DNA of 52,205 bases, taken from NCBI GenBank assembly GCA_022823505.1, contig JAJEIA010000024.1:1-52205 (forward strand), given 5' to 3'. Source of the DNA: Dehalococcoidia bacterium (lineage in GTDB: Bacteria > Chloroflexota > Dehalococcoidia > Lucifugimonadales > UBA3495). Positions 1 through 8,160 of this stretch are shown here, in pieces. Position 1 is the first letter of the stretch; each line of letters starts with the position of its first letter. The notes beneath the pieces are model-generated. The model worked only from the letters and a program-made list of their open reading frames with translations, had not been told where the DNA came from and did no database searches. The position numbers and the translations under genes are program-made.

Positions 1-66
1 TATCCCCGAAGCCGGGAGCACTTTCTTATCGCCTGACTACCCCGACAAACTCATCCTTTCGGTGGA

Positions 67-2073
67 TTGGGGATTAGAGAAGAAAACGGTGGCAAGGCGC
101 CGCGGGAACTCATTGAAGGGCTCCTCGAGCTGAACTCGACCGACCGCGACGCGCTTGTTGAACTGTACAACAGCACGGGCGGGCCGACATGGTTCAATGA
201 CGATAGGTGGCTCGAGACAGACAGCAACGCGAACGAATACGCGCTGGGATCGTGGTACGGGGTACAGACGGACTTAAGCGAACGGGTGGAAGGCATTGCT
301 CTGCCCAACAACAACCTGGAAGGTACGATCCCGGTATCGTTGGGTGATCTGGATAGGTTGAAGGCCTTGGATCTCGCCCACAATAAAATACAGGGAGAGA
401 TACCAGCAGCATTGGGCAACCTTAACATCCTGTTCACCTTGTACTTGAGCCGCAACGAACTCACCGGTCAAATTCCCGCGTCGTTGGGCGAATTGAGACG
501 CATGTATGCCTTGCTTCTTGATCAGAATGAGTTGTCTGGATCGATTCCGCCGGAACTCGGAATGGCGTCAGCGCTAATTTATCTTTGGCTGGCAGAGAAC
601 GACCTCACGGGAGAAATTCCGGCCGAGTTGGGTTTGCTGCCCGATTTGTCACATTTGTTACTGAACGATAATGAGCTATCGGGAGAGATTCCCGAAGAGT
701 TGGGCTCGCTGCTGGCGGCGACCAGGTTGGAACTACAACGCAACGACCTTACAGGAGAGATTCCAGGGGAACTCGGCGACCTCGAAAACTTGGTGACAAT
801 GGACTTGGGACTGAATGATCTGTCTGGCGAGATACCTGACGAATTTGGCTCCTTGACGAACCTGGAGATGTTGGATCTGGGCGGAAATCTCCTAACCGGC
901 GACATCCCAGAAACCTTCGAACAGTTGGAAGCGCTAAAGTTCTTGCACCTGGGAGGCAACGCATTTGCCGGCGATCCTGCTTCCTATGTCTCCAGACTGA
1001 CAAATCTCAATATCGAGCGCCTGTACCTTGACAACAACCAGCTTAGCGGTAACGTGCCCGTTCAGTTTGGCAGCCTCGCGTTGTCGCTGACCCGCTTGTA
1101 CCTGAATGAAAACCAACTCACGGGCAATATCCCGCCAGCACTCGGGGGGAGCTTGCCGCGGCTGGAACGCCTTCAACTCCACGACAATCAGCTCACGGGC
1201 GTGATACCCGACGAGTTGGGCCAGCTAGCCTTTCTGGACCGGCTGCGATTGGACACCAACCAACTCACCGGCGAAATCCCTGAAGAGTTGGGCGACCTGG
1301 AGCGTCTCGAAGTCCTCTACCTCAACGAAAACCAGCTCAGCGGATCCATACCGGAGGCCCTGGGCGGGCTGCACAACCTGGAACGCCTGCATCTCTACGA
1401 CAATGCCCTGACCGGATCAATACCGGCAGGCCTCGGTGAGCTGGGCGACCAGTCGGCGCTGACCGAGCTCCGCCTGCAAAACAACCAGCTTTCCGGCGCG
1501 ATACCCGCCGAACTGGGCGATCTGGTCAGCCTGCGCGAGCTGAATATCGGCAACAACTCGTTGGATAGCGCCATCCCCACCGCGCTGGGCAGCCTCGCCA
1601 ACCTGGAGGAGCTGCTCCTCAATAACAACGGCCTGACCGGCGCGATACCCGCCGAGCTGGGCGACCTGGCAGCCCTGGACGAACTTGATCTCAGCCACAA
1701 TCAGCTTGACCAGGCGATCCCCTCGGATCTGGGCGACCTCGCCCTCCTGCGAACCCTGCATCTGAACAACAACGCGCTCTCCGGTGCGATCCCCACCGAG
1801 CTGGGCAGCCTCGCCAATCTTGTGACCCTGCACCTCGACTCCAACCAACTGACCGGCGTCATCCCAACCGAGTTGGGGCAGCTCACCAACCTGGAGGAAC
1901 TGGTCCTCGATTCCAACATGCTGGAAAGTACCATTCCGGCAGAGTTGGCCAACCTGACCAATCTGGAAGTGTTGTACCTCTCGGGCAACACCATCACGGG
2001 GTGCATCCCGCAAGGCCTGAGCGACATCGCAGACAACGATCTGGACCAATTGTCCCTGGAAGAGTGCACCTAA
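67..2073 (+). CDS. Leucine-rich-repeat protein
   Basis: A 668-residue protein. Residues about 29-66 form the cap seen in many bacterial LRR proteins (ALVELYNSTGGPTW, then SWYGV). From about residue 74 to the end there are some two dozen 24-residue repeats of the type L..L.L..N.L.G.IP..LG, close to the plant-receptor/bacterial-surface class. Such proteins usually act in binding or adhesion; the ligand cannot be read from sequence. The only plausible start is TTG at 67, because an in-frame TGA lies at 34-36 and the first in-frame ATG is far inside the repeats. No signal peptide or anchor is visible from this start, which is odd for a surface-type LRR protein, so the true N-terminus may be lost by frameshift upstream. 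It converges on the next gene with a 45-base gap. Confidence 0.85.
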   Translation: MGIREENGGKAPRELIEGLLELNSTDRDALVELYNSTGGPTWFNDDRWLETDSNANEYALGSWYGVQTDLSERVEGIALPNNNLEGTIPVSLGDLDRLKALDLAHNKIQGEIPAALGNLNILFTLYLSRNELTGQIPASLGELRRMYALLLDQNELSGSIPPELGMASALIYLWLAENDLTGEIPAELGLLPDLSHLLLNDNELSGEIPEELGSLLAATRLELQRNDLTGEIPGELGDLENLVTMDLGLNDLSGEIPDEFGSLTNLEMLDLGGNLLTGDIPETFEQLEALKFLHLGGNAFAGDPASYVSRLTNLNIERLYLDNNQLSGNVPVQFGSLALSLTRLYLNENQLTGNIPPALGGSLPRLERLQLHDNQLTGVIPDELGQLAFLDRLRLDTNQLTGEIPEELGDLERLEVLYLNENQLSGSIPEALGGLHNLERLHLYDNALTGSIPAGLGELGDQSALTELRLQNNQLSGAIPAELGDLVSLRELNIGNNSLDSAIPTALGSLANLEELLLNNNGLTGAIPAELGDLAALDELDLSHNQLDQAIPSDLGDLALLRTLHLNNNALSGAIPTELGSLANLVTLHLDSNQLTGVIPTELGQLTNLEELVLDSNMLESTIPAELANLTNLEVLYLSGNTITGCIPQGLSDIADNDLDQLSLEECT

Positions 2074-2118
2074 CGCCGCAGAACGGCTGGTCCGGGGGCT
2101 GGTTGGCGGATGGAGGGT

Positions 2119-3222
2119 TCACCGGACAACCGGAGCGCACAGGAAACTGACCATGACGGTGCTCCGTTCTCCCGGTTCATCTTCCGCTCGCGTAACATCC
2201 CGGTCAAAAACTCTGGCTGGCGAATTCCCCGCGACATCCTCCAGGTTCGGTTCGACGACCAACCGGTACTCGGCTGCTCGCCAGTCGGCGACAGGCGCAA
2301 AGCACCAGCTACGCTCACCTCCACCAACCTCGACTGCGCCGTCCAGGATTGCGCCCTCTGCATCAACAACCGACAAGCAATGCAGCAGCAACCCGTGATC
2401 CAAAGGCCGGTCGAACTCGACCAGCAGCGGAGCCCGAGAGCCGACTGCGGGAACGGTCAATCGCCACGTTTGCGGGTCAATCCGCGACCGCAAGGCTGGC
2501 CCGATGCCGTAGCTGCGTTCCGCCTCAACCTTCAGCGGCTGTCCCGTCGCGTCGCGAAACGACGGGTCGATGCCGATGCTGACCGTCGTGCCCTCCACCA
2601 GCGGGTAGCCAAACTCCAGGTTGGGTACGAGACCACGCTTGATGCGGCCGGGGTCCAGCAGCATGGTCAGGCGCGTCCGCCCCACATCCCACAGTTCGGG
2701 CTCAGGCGGGAGGAAGACGTCGTCCAGCCTCTCCCCGGTGTCTGCCCGGCGGACCGTTATCGCCCGCGCCGCCCAGCCCTCGCTCATCGGAGCCGAGAAA
2801 TGCACGTACACCCGAAGCAGGTTCACCGGCAGTTCGGCGGCGGTGGGGTGGATTGCCACGACTTCCGCGGTGGGAGACGCCTCCGGAGACGGACGTTCGA
2901 TCTCCCACACCTCGGCGCCCAGCGTATCTTCGTCGGCCCGCACCAGCAGCGAATAGATCACGCCATCTGCGAAGGGAAACCGGGGCACGAAGCGGACAGC
3001 ACCGTCATGGGCCAGGAAACGCCCGGCCACGGGCGGAACAGCCGGCTTGCTCCCGCCCGGACGCAGAGCCTCGCTGGGATAAACGGCCAGACGCCGGGAC
3101 AATGCGCCGGCGTCTGGCCATCCGAACTCGCGAAGTTCAGCCCCGGTCCAGCCGCTGATCTTCAGGCAGTCGCGCCCCTCGTGCTGCGCCCACTCCAGTT
3201 GCAGGTCGCGGCCGCGGCTCAC
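2119..3222 (-). CDS. Hypothetical protein with SbsA/Big_5-type Ig-like domain
   Basis: A 367-residue protein of unknown role. Residues about 122-232 look like a bacterial Ig-like domain of the SbsA/Big_5 kind (the HFSAPMSEGW strand is typical), and the C-terminal part (LLVEFDRPLD) looks like a second, weaker copy. The open frame runs further upstream, but that part lies over the neighbouring gene and is not protein-like. I chose GTG at 3222, which overlaps the TGA of the upstream gene as GTGA and implies translational coupling. No signal peptide is seen at this start. It is the second gene of a two-gene operon with the propeller-like protein and probably works with it. Confidence 0.7.
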   Translation of the reverse strand: MSRGRDLQLEWAQHEGRDCLKISGWTGAELREFGWPDAGALSRRLAVYPSEALRPGGSKPAVPPVAGRFLAHDGAVRFVPRFPFADGVIYSLLVRADEDTLGAEVWEIERPSPEASPTAEVVAIHPTAAELPVNLLRVYVHFSAPMSEGWAARAITVRRADTGERLDDVFLPPEPELWDVGRTRLTMLLDPGRIKRGLVPNLEFGYPLVEGTTVSIGIDPSFRDATGQPLKVEAERSYGIGPALRSRIDPQTWRLTVPAVGSRAPLLVEFDRPLDHGLLLHCLSVVDAEGAILDGAVEVGGGERSWCFAPVADWRAAEYRLVVEPNLEDVAGNSPARVFDRDVTRAEDEPGERSTVMVSFLCAPVVR

Positions 3223-4307
3223 AGCGTCGCGGTGGCGTAGGTGCGCAGGTGGCTGCCGTCGTCGTCCTGCTGGAGCATCAACACGGCGTTCCCGTTGAGG
3301 TTGGCCATCCGCTTGACGCCGGGATGCGGCAGCAACTGGCGCGGCACTCCCACGCCCGGCGTGACCGGGTCGGCCGGCGAGGCGTCCAGCGAGTCGTCCG
3401 GCACCGTCAACGGGCCCTGTACGTCGATGTCCGTGCACGCGATCTTGAACAGCGGGTGCCGGTCGTTGCACACCAGCAGGTATTCGCCGCCTTCGTGCTC
3501 GTAGGAGATCAGGTCGATCGGATGGTTGTGGGAGCCCAACTCGGCCACGGTCTTGCCCATCACGTGCTTTTCCGTGTCGAAATCGGCCAGGGTGAACTGC
3601 ACCACCGGCGTGCAGGTGTAGCTGGCCAGGATGCTGGTGTTGTCCTGGTAAGGCACGAAGGCGCGGATGGGCGCGGCCGTCTCGTACACGCCGTGGGAGA
3701 CGTGGAAGATCTCCAGCGAGTTGGACTTGGCCTCGCCGTTGAATGGGAAGGGGATCCGACGCAGGGTGGAGGTGAACTCCTCGTTGGAGGTCCCGGCCAC
3801 CAGCAGGAGCCCGTCAACGTACGACATATCCGTTACGGTGACGGTGCGCAGCTGCATCCGCGTGACCAGGCGCGGGTCGTCAGCGTCGGCCGCATCCGTG
3901 ATGTCGTACTGCGAGAACGCCACATCCTCCAGCGACACGTCGCCGATTGAGCCGTCACCGGACACCCTGACAATCACCGGGATGGCGTCGTCGCCGCCGC
4001 CCCGCATGACGGAGCAGTACACGTTGCCCGACGTCGGGTGCGCCACGATGTCGCGTATGGTCACATCCTCGCGGGAGCATCCCAGGTAGGACGCCAGCGA
4101 CGCGTCAAAGTTGTCGAGGTTCACGTCCTGCGGTTCGCCGCTGTCCGTGTCGCCGACATCGATGGCGAAAATCGACGCGCCCACGTTGTCGGCGGCGAAC
4201 AGCAGACCCTCGGGTCCGAAGGCCAGCGCCCCCACCGACTTGATCGCCGGCGTGCCGACGGTCAGGCCGAATTTTTCCAGATCAGTAGCGGATTCGAGAC
4301 CAACCAT
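3219..4307 (-). CDS. Beta-propeller-like protein of unknown function
   Basis: A 362-residue protein with repeated short beta-strand blades, for example VGALAFGPEGLLFAADN near the N-terminus and DLISYEHEGGEYLLVCND near the C-terminus. This resembles NHL/WD-type propellers that form binding platforms. I cannot name a specific family and see no catalytic motif. The ATG at 4307 has a strong ribosome site (AGGAGG, 5-6 bases upstream). No signal peptide is present, so it is predicted cytoplasmic. It is the first gene of a coupled pair with the Ig-like protein and is divergent from the Rieske gene. A TGCTACACT extended -10 at 4353-4345 lies 37 bases upstream. Confidence 0.7.
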   Translation of the reverse strand: MVGLESATDLEKFGLTVGTPAIKSVGALAFGPEGLLFAADNVGASIFAIDVGDTDSGEPQDVNLDNFDASLASYLGCSREDVTIRDIVAHPTSGNVYCSVMRGGGDDAIPVIVRVSGDGSIGDVSLEDVAFSQYDITDAADADDPRLVTRMQLRTVTVTDMSYVDGLLLVAGTSNEEFTSTLRRIPFPFNGEAKSNSLEIFHVSHGVYETAAPIRAFVPYQDNTSILASYTCTPVVQFTLADFDTEKHVMGKTVAELGSHNHPIDLISYEHEGGEYLLVCNDRHPLFKIACTDIDVQGPLTVPDDSLDASPADPVTPGVGVPRQLLPHPGVKRMANLNGNAVLMLQQDDDGSHLRTYATATL

Positions 4308-4344
4308 GTCAACCTCCTACGCCTCGCGGCTCGTGTTTTCAGCG

Positions 4345-4353
4345 AGTGTAGCA
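4345..4353 (-). promoter_or_regulatory. Extended -10 promoter for the propeller/Ig-like operon
   Basis: Reads TGCTACACT on the minus strand, matching the TGN-TANNNT form seen elsewhere in the window. It lies 37 bases before the ATG at 4307. No -35 is recognised. Confidence 0.4.
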
Positions 4354-4399
4354 TTCGTGCCCTCACACCGCCACCAATGGTCAGAAATCGTCAGGATTT

Positions 4400-4408
4400 T
4401 GCTATACT
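4400..4408 (+). promoter_or_regulatory. Extended -10 promoter for the Rieske gene
   Basis: TGCTATACT is an almost ideal extended -10. A weak TGGTCA at 4378-4383 could serve as a -35 with 19-base spacing. The ATG is at 4472. Confidence 0.5.
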
Positions 4409-4471
4409 CTCGCCGTTCACAGACACCAGTCAATCTATGGCGCCGTGACAACGTCGGGGGAGGATGTTGCA

Positions 4472-4840
4472 ATGACTACCGAACGCCGCAGGGGCACCGT
4501 CACCCTACGCCAGGTCAGCGGCTCAGCCCGGTCCAAAAAGGTCAGGGTGGAACTGGGCGAGGAGTCCGCTTTCACCGACCTCCCTGCCCCCGTAAAGGTG
4601 GGGGACGCCAGGTATTTCCTGGTGCGCGGCCGCGACGGCTACAAGCTGCTGTCCACCATCTGCCCGCACCAGGGCGGCGAGATTGAGGACGAGGGCGACG
4701 AGGTGTTCGTCTGCGACGGCCACGGCTGGCAGTACGAGAAGGGCGAGGGCACCTGCGTCAACAACCCCGACTTCCGCATGAAGGCGTTCCTCGTTACCCA
4801 GCAGGAAGGCCGGCTGGTGGCGCTGGTTCCCGACGAGTAG
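4472..4840 (+). CDS. Rieske [2Fe-2S] ferredoxin-type protein
   Basis: A 122-residue soluble protein with a complete Rieske cluster site: C64-P-H66 and C81-D-G-H84, which bind a [2Fe-2S] cluster through two Cys and two His. It is the size of a Rieske ferredoxin that passes electrons to an oxygenase or other redox enzyme. No signal peptide or membrane anchor is visible, so it is not a bc1-type Rieske subunit. I chose ATG 4472 over GTG 4445 because GGGGGAGG at 4456-4463 sits 8 bases before it. No oxygenase or reductase gene is adjacent, so its partner is unknown. It is expressed alone, with a strong hairpin downstream. Confidence 0.88.
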   Translation: MTTERRRGTVTLRQVSGSARSKKVRVELGEESAFTDLPAPVKVGDARYFLVRGRDGYKLLSTICPHQGGEIEDEGDEVFVCDGHGWQYEKGEGTCVNNPDFRMKAFLVTQQEGRLVALVPDE

Positions 4841-4881
4841 GCTGCCCCAATCTGCTGCCAAGTCCGGTTGACATTTCGAAA

Positions 4882-4919
4882 TTCACCGTCATTCCCGCTT
4901 TCGCGGGAATGACGGTGAA
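4882..4919. repeat. Perfect 17-bp inverted repeat (REP/MITE-like hairpin)
   Basis: The arms at 4882-4898 and 4903-4919 are exact reverse complements around a TTTC loop. The core CATTCCCGC-TTTC-GCGGGAATG resembles a palindromic intergenic unit found in many bacterial genomes. It lies between convergent genes and may also act as an mRNA end. Confidence 0.75.
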
Positions 4920-4953
4920 ATGGCAACACGGCTTATGCAATCCGAATGAAACT

Positions 4954-4980
4954 GGCCCCGGAGCGCTATGCTCCGGGGCC
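4954..4980. terminator. GC-rich hairpin between convergent genes, probable bidirectional terminator
   Basis: A perfect 11-bp stem (4954-4964 with 4970-4980) around GCTAT lies between the Rieske stop (4840) and the amidohydrolase stop (5012, minus strand). No long T-run follows on either side, so efficiency is uncertain. Confidence 0.5.
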
Positions 4981-5011
4981 GTTCGCTTTCGCGTTGGCGA
5001 TCTGGACGGGA

Positions 5012-6688
5012 TCAGCCGACCATGTCGTAGCTGCGCAGCAGCTTGCCCGGCAACTCGCCCGTGCACTCGTTCTCGACGAATGTCACTACCCCGTTGACCA
5101 GGATGTAGCGGATGCCAGTCGGCTTCTGCACCAGCCTCTTCTCGCCGCCGGGGAAGTCGGTCTCGAACCGGGGCTTGTCGTACAGCAGGCCCAGTTCGTC
5201 CATGTTGTAGATCATGACATCGGCATAGTCGCCGACGCGCAGCGTGCCACGACCCTTCATGTCGGAGAACGCCGCCGGCAGCGCGCTCATCTTCTGGTGC
5301 GCCTGCTCCAGGGTCATCAGCTCGTTGTCGCGGATCCAGTGCCCCAAGAAGTACACCGGCCACACGCTGTTGACCAAGAACCGGGTGTGGGCGCCGCCGT
5401 CCGACACCGAGATGTGAACGAAGGGATTGACCAGCCGCTCGGCCCGTGCGTCGTCGCCCTGCCCGCCGGCCGGGTGAGCGAACTCCGTCTCCAGGTCCTC
5501 GTCGAGGGCGATGTCCAGGAACACGTCCAGCGGGTGCTTGCCCTCGGCCTCGGCGATGTCGGCGATGGACAGGCCCTCGTACTTGAGGTTGCGCTCCAGC
5601 GCCACTTCAACCACCTGCACCTGGGTCCAGTCGGTGCGCGCGTGGGGCCGCTCGATGACGTCACGTTTCATGCCCGAGCGGATGCCATCCTCAGACAGCT
5701 TGGCGATGCGCTCCTCCTTGGTCCCCACCAGCGGCTGCACCCAGTTGGGCATATAGTCGAACAGGTTGTACTCGGAAAGCTTGAACTCGGCGATGGTCGG
5801 CACCGAGCCCTGCTGGGCCAGCACGGGGAGGCCCTCCTGCCGGACTTCCTCCAGCCAGTCGTAGCCCTCCTCGTCGCCCAGCGCGACGTGCAGCGGGCGT
5901 CCGCTCATGCGAACCATCTCCGCCAGCATCTCCCGCTGGCCGGGCCGGTCGTCGGAGATACCGATGGTCCAGCCCAGGTGGCCCACGCCGAACTGGCTCA
6001 GGACCTGCGACAGGGCGTAGAACTCCTCGGGCGAGGCCACGTGGCTGGGCAGCCAGCTGCCGTCCTCGGGCCGGTCCTCCAGGTTCTTGTCGGCGGACAA
6101 CCCGAACGCCCCCGCCTTCATGGAGTCGTACAGGATCTGCTTCATCTGGTTCAGCTCAGCCTCGGTGACCGACGTGCGCTCCCGGGCCGGGATCATGCCC
6201 AGCACGTAGCCGCGCAGCGGGGAGAAGGGCACCAGCGCGCCGACGTTCACCCCCAGGCCCTGCCGGTCCAGGCTGTCCATGTATTCGGGGAAGGTCTCCC
6301 AGTCCCAGCGCATGCCCAGCCGCATGGACTCCAGCGGTATCGCCTCGATGCGGTTCATCATGCGCATGTTCAGGTCGCGGTCCTCGGGCCGCGTGGGCGC
6401 GAACCCGAAGCCGCACTGCCCCACCGTCAGCGAGGTCACACCGAACCATCCCGACAGAGACGCGTACGGGTCCCAGTTCAGCTGCGCGTCGTAGTGCGTG
6501 TGCAGGTCCACCGCCCCCGGCGCGACGATGCACCCGCTGGCGTCCAGTTCCCTGGCGCCGGCCGAGCTGATGCGCCCGCTGATCATGGCCACCCGCCCGT
6601 CCTTGATGCCGACATCGGCGCGGACGCGGGGCAGGCCGGTGCCGTCGATTACGGTTCCACCGCGAATTACCAAGTCAAACTCCGGCAT
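5012..6688 (-). CDS. D-aminoacylase-type amidohydrolase
   Basis: A 558-residue metal-dependent hydrolase of the N-acyl-D-amino-acid deacylase branch of the amidohydrolase superfamily. Metal-site motifs are H63-T-H65 in the DLHTHYDAQ segment, the cysteine ligand C92 in VGQCGFGFAP (typical of D-aminoacylases) and D430 in SDGGAH. The N-terminal IRGGTVIDGTG and C-terminal VGDYADVMIYN segments form the small beta-sandwich. It probably hydrolyses N-acyl-D-amino acids or similar amides; the substrate is not predictable. ATG 6688 is preceded by GGGAGG and is preferred to the longer frame starting at 6751. It is a single-gene unit with no adjacent transporter. Confidence 0.85.
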   Translation of the reverse strand: MPEFDLVIRGGTVIDGTGLPRVRADVGIKDGRVAMISGRISSAGARELDASGCIVAPGAVDLHTHYDAQLNWDPYASLSGWFGVTSLTVGQCGFGFAPTRPEDRDLNMRMMNRIEAIPLESMRLGMRWDWETFPEYMDSLDRQGLGVNVGALVPFSPLRGYVLGMIPARERTSVTEAELNQMKQILYDSMKAGAFGLSADKNLEDRPEDGSWLPSHVASPEEFYALSQVLSQFGVGHLGWTIGISDDRPGQREMLAEMVRMSGRPLHVALGDEEGYDWLEEVRQEGLPVLAQQGSVPTIAEFKLSEYNLFDYMPNWVQPLVGTKEERIAKLSEDGIRSGMKRDVIERPHARTDWTQVQVVEVALERNLKYEGLSIADIAEAEGKHPLDVFLDIALDEDLETEFAHPAGGQGDDARAERLVNPFVHISVSDGGAHTRFLVNSVWPVYFLGHWIRDNELMTLEQAHQKMSALPAAFSDMKGRGTLRVGDYADVMIYNMDELGLLYDKPRFETDFPGGEKRLVQKPTGIRYILVNGVVTFVENECTGELPGKLLRSYDMVG

Positions 6689-6935
6689 ACAGTTACCTCC
6701 CAGCGGCAGTGTGCTGCAATTTCGTAGCGATATGCTCGACGATATGAGCAAATCAAGGTGGCCGCAGTGTAAGTGCGCAGTATATCGCTGTCAATTTTGT
6801 GACGAATATCGCAATCATTGTGCAAAGCGACGCGGTTTTTGTTCCCGCCGAGCGGCAGGTGGTTGTCGGTTCACTCCACCACCGTGGGGGCCTGATACCA
6901 TGACTTTCACCAGATGACCACAAGGAGCCTCCTCC

Positions 6936-7820
6936 ATGGCCGATCAGCCCATCTCCGCCAACGATCCCCATCCCCGACGACGGGTCAAGGCCCTGGACGT
7001 CGAGCTATCCACCGTCGATACCGGTCAGGGCAACCCGGTGGTGTTCCTGCACGGCAACCCCACCTCGTCCTACCTGTGGCGCAACGTCATCCCCCACGTG
7101 TCCGGCCTGGCCCGCTGCCTGGCCCCCGACCTGCTGGGCATGGGCGAGTCGGACCCTGCCCCCGACGGCTCCTATCGGTTCGTCGACCATGCCCGCTACC
7201 TGGACGCCTGGTTCGACGCCCTGGGCCTGACCGAAAACGTCACCCTGGTGTGCCACGACTGGGGATCGGCCCTGGCGTTCCATTGGGCCCATCGACACCA
7301 GGAGCGGGTCAGGGGGATCGTCTACATGGAGGCCATCGTGCGGCCCCTGGCGTGGGAGGAGTGGCCCGATCGTTCCCGCGGGCTGTTCCAGTCCATGCGC
7401 TCACCCGACGGCGAGCAGATCATCCTGGAGCGGAACGTGTTCGTCGAGCGCATCCTGCCGGCCAGCGTGATCCGCGGCCTGGGCGAGGCGGAGATGGAGG
7501 TGTACCGTCGACCCTATCTGGATCCCGGCGAGTCCCGGCGCCCGACCCTCACCTGGCCCCGACAGATTCCCCTGGACGGCGAGCCCGCCGACGTGGTGTC
7601 CATCGTCGATGCCTACTCCCAATGGCTGTCCACCAGCAACGTCCCCAAGCTGTTCATCAACGCCGACCCGGGCGTTATCCTCACCGGCGCCCAACGCGAG
7701 CACTGCCGCGCCTGGCCCAATCAGACGGAGGTCACCGTCCCCGGCTACCACTTCATCCAGGAAGACTCCCCCGCCGAGATTGGGGAGGCGATTGCGGGGT
7801 GGGTGGCCTCGCTGCGGTAG
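6936..7820 (+). CDS. dhaA: Haloalkane dehalogenase (alpha/beta hydrolase, HLD-II-like)
   Basis: A 294-residue alpha/beta hydrolase that would convert haloalkanes to alcohols plus halide in the cytoplasm. The whole catalytic set is visible: nucleophile D108 in CHDWGS, general acid E132 in YMEAIV, base H272 in GYHFIQEDSP, and halide-binding N41 (HGNPTSSYLW) and W109. Acid at the MEA position and Asn after HG match subfamily II (DhaA/LinB). Length is normal for the family. ATG 6936 follows AAGGAG by 8 bases. It stands alone. Dehalogenases of this class occur widely in marine bacteria and need not mean pollutant degradation. Confidence 0.88.
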   Translation: MADQPISANDPHPRRRVKALDVELSTVDTGQGNPVVFLHGNPTSSYLWRNVIPHVSGLARCLAPDLLGMGESDPAPDGSYRFVDHARYLDAWFDALGLTENVTLVCHDWGSALAFHWAHRHQERVRGIVYMEAIVRPLAWEEWPDRSRGLFQSMRSPDGEQIILERNVFVERILPASVIRGLGEAEMEVYRRPYLDPGESRRPTLTWPRQIPLDGEPADVVSIVDAYSQWLSTSNVPKLFINADPGVILTGAQREHCRAWPNQTEVTVPGYHFIQEDSPAEIGEAIAGWVASLR

Positions 7821-8160
7821 CAATGTGACAATAGCGCTCACCTGGAAAAAAGGTCGTTCGGCAACCCGCAACACCCCGGCCGAAGAGCAGATTTACGGCT
7901 CCGGGCCCACATGCCACACGCCAATTTGCCGGGTTGATCCCCTCGCCCACGGTACTTGAGCGTACACAGTCCGTCTTGGATTAGGTCTCGGTAAAGGGAT
8001 GGTGCAGTCCCCATTCGAGCCACACACGCACCTAGCTGAGCGCGCAGGGTCGGGAGCATCCCAAGCCCTGCGCGCCCATCAATCGCGACGATGCTTGACG
8101 TGAAGCTAACTTACGTCCAGAGCCGGAACCATCCGGATACCCTCTGGCACCATCCTGTCC
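7821..8160. other. 340-base gap between convergent genes
   Basis: I see no credible gene here: frames are short and not protein-like. The only structure found is the hairpin at 8040-8075. Confidence 0.6.
8040..8075. terminator. Nested hairpin, possible terminator
   Basis: A perfect 10-bp stem pairs GCGCGCAGGG (8040-8049) with CCCTGCGCGC (8066-8075). The loop holds a smaller GGGA-GCA-TCCC stem. It lies between convergent stops at 7820 and 8161. There is no T-tract, so it could be a rho-independent-like end, an RNA-stability element or a protein site. Confidence 0.4.

Noticed and set aside
67-2073. CRISPR-like regular spacing in the LRR gene
   Set aside because: The 72-base periodicity is the coding sequence of 24-residue repeats; units are not identical and have no spacers.
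4946-6727. Long plus-strand open frame (593 codons) over the amidohydrolase
   Set aside because: It is antisense to a clear D-aminoacylase and its product has biased, non-protein-like composition, as expected from high GC.
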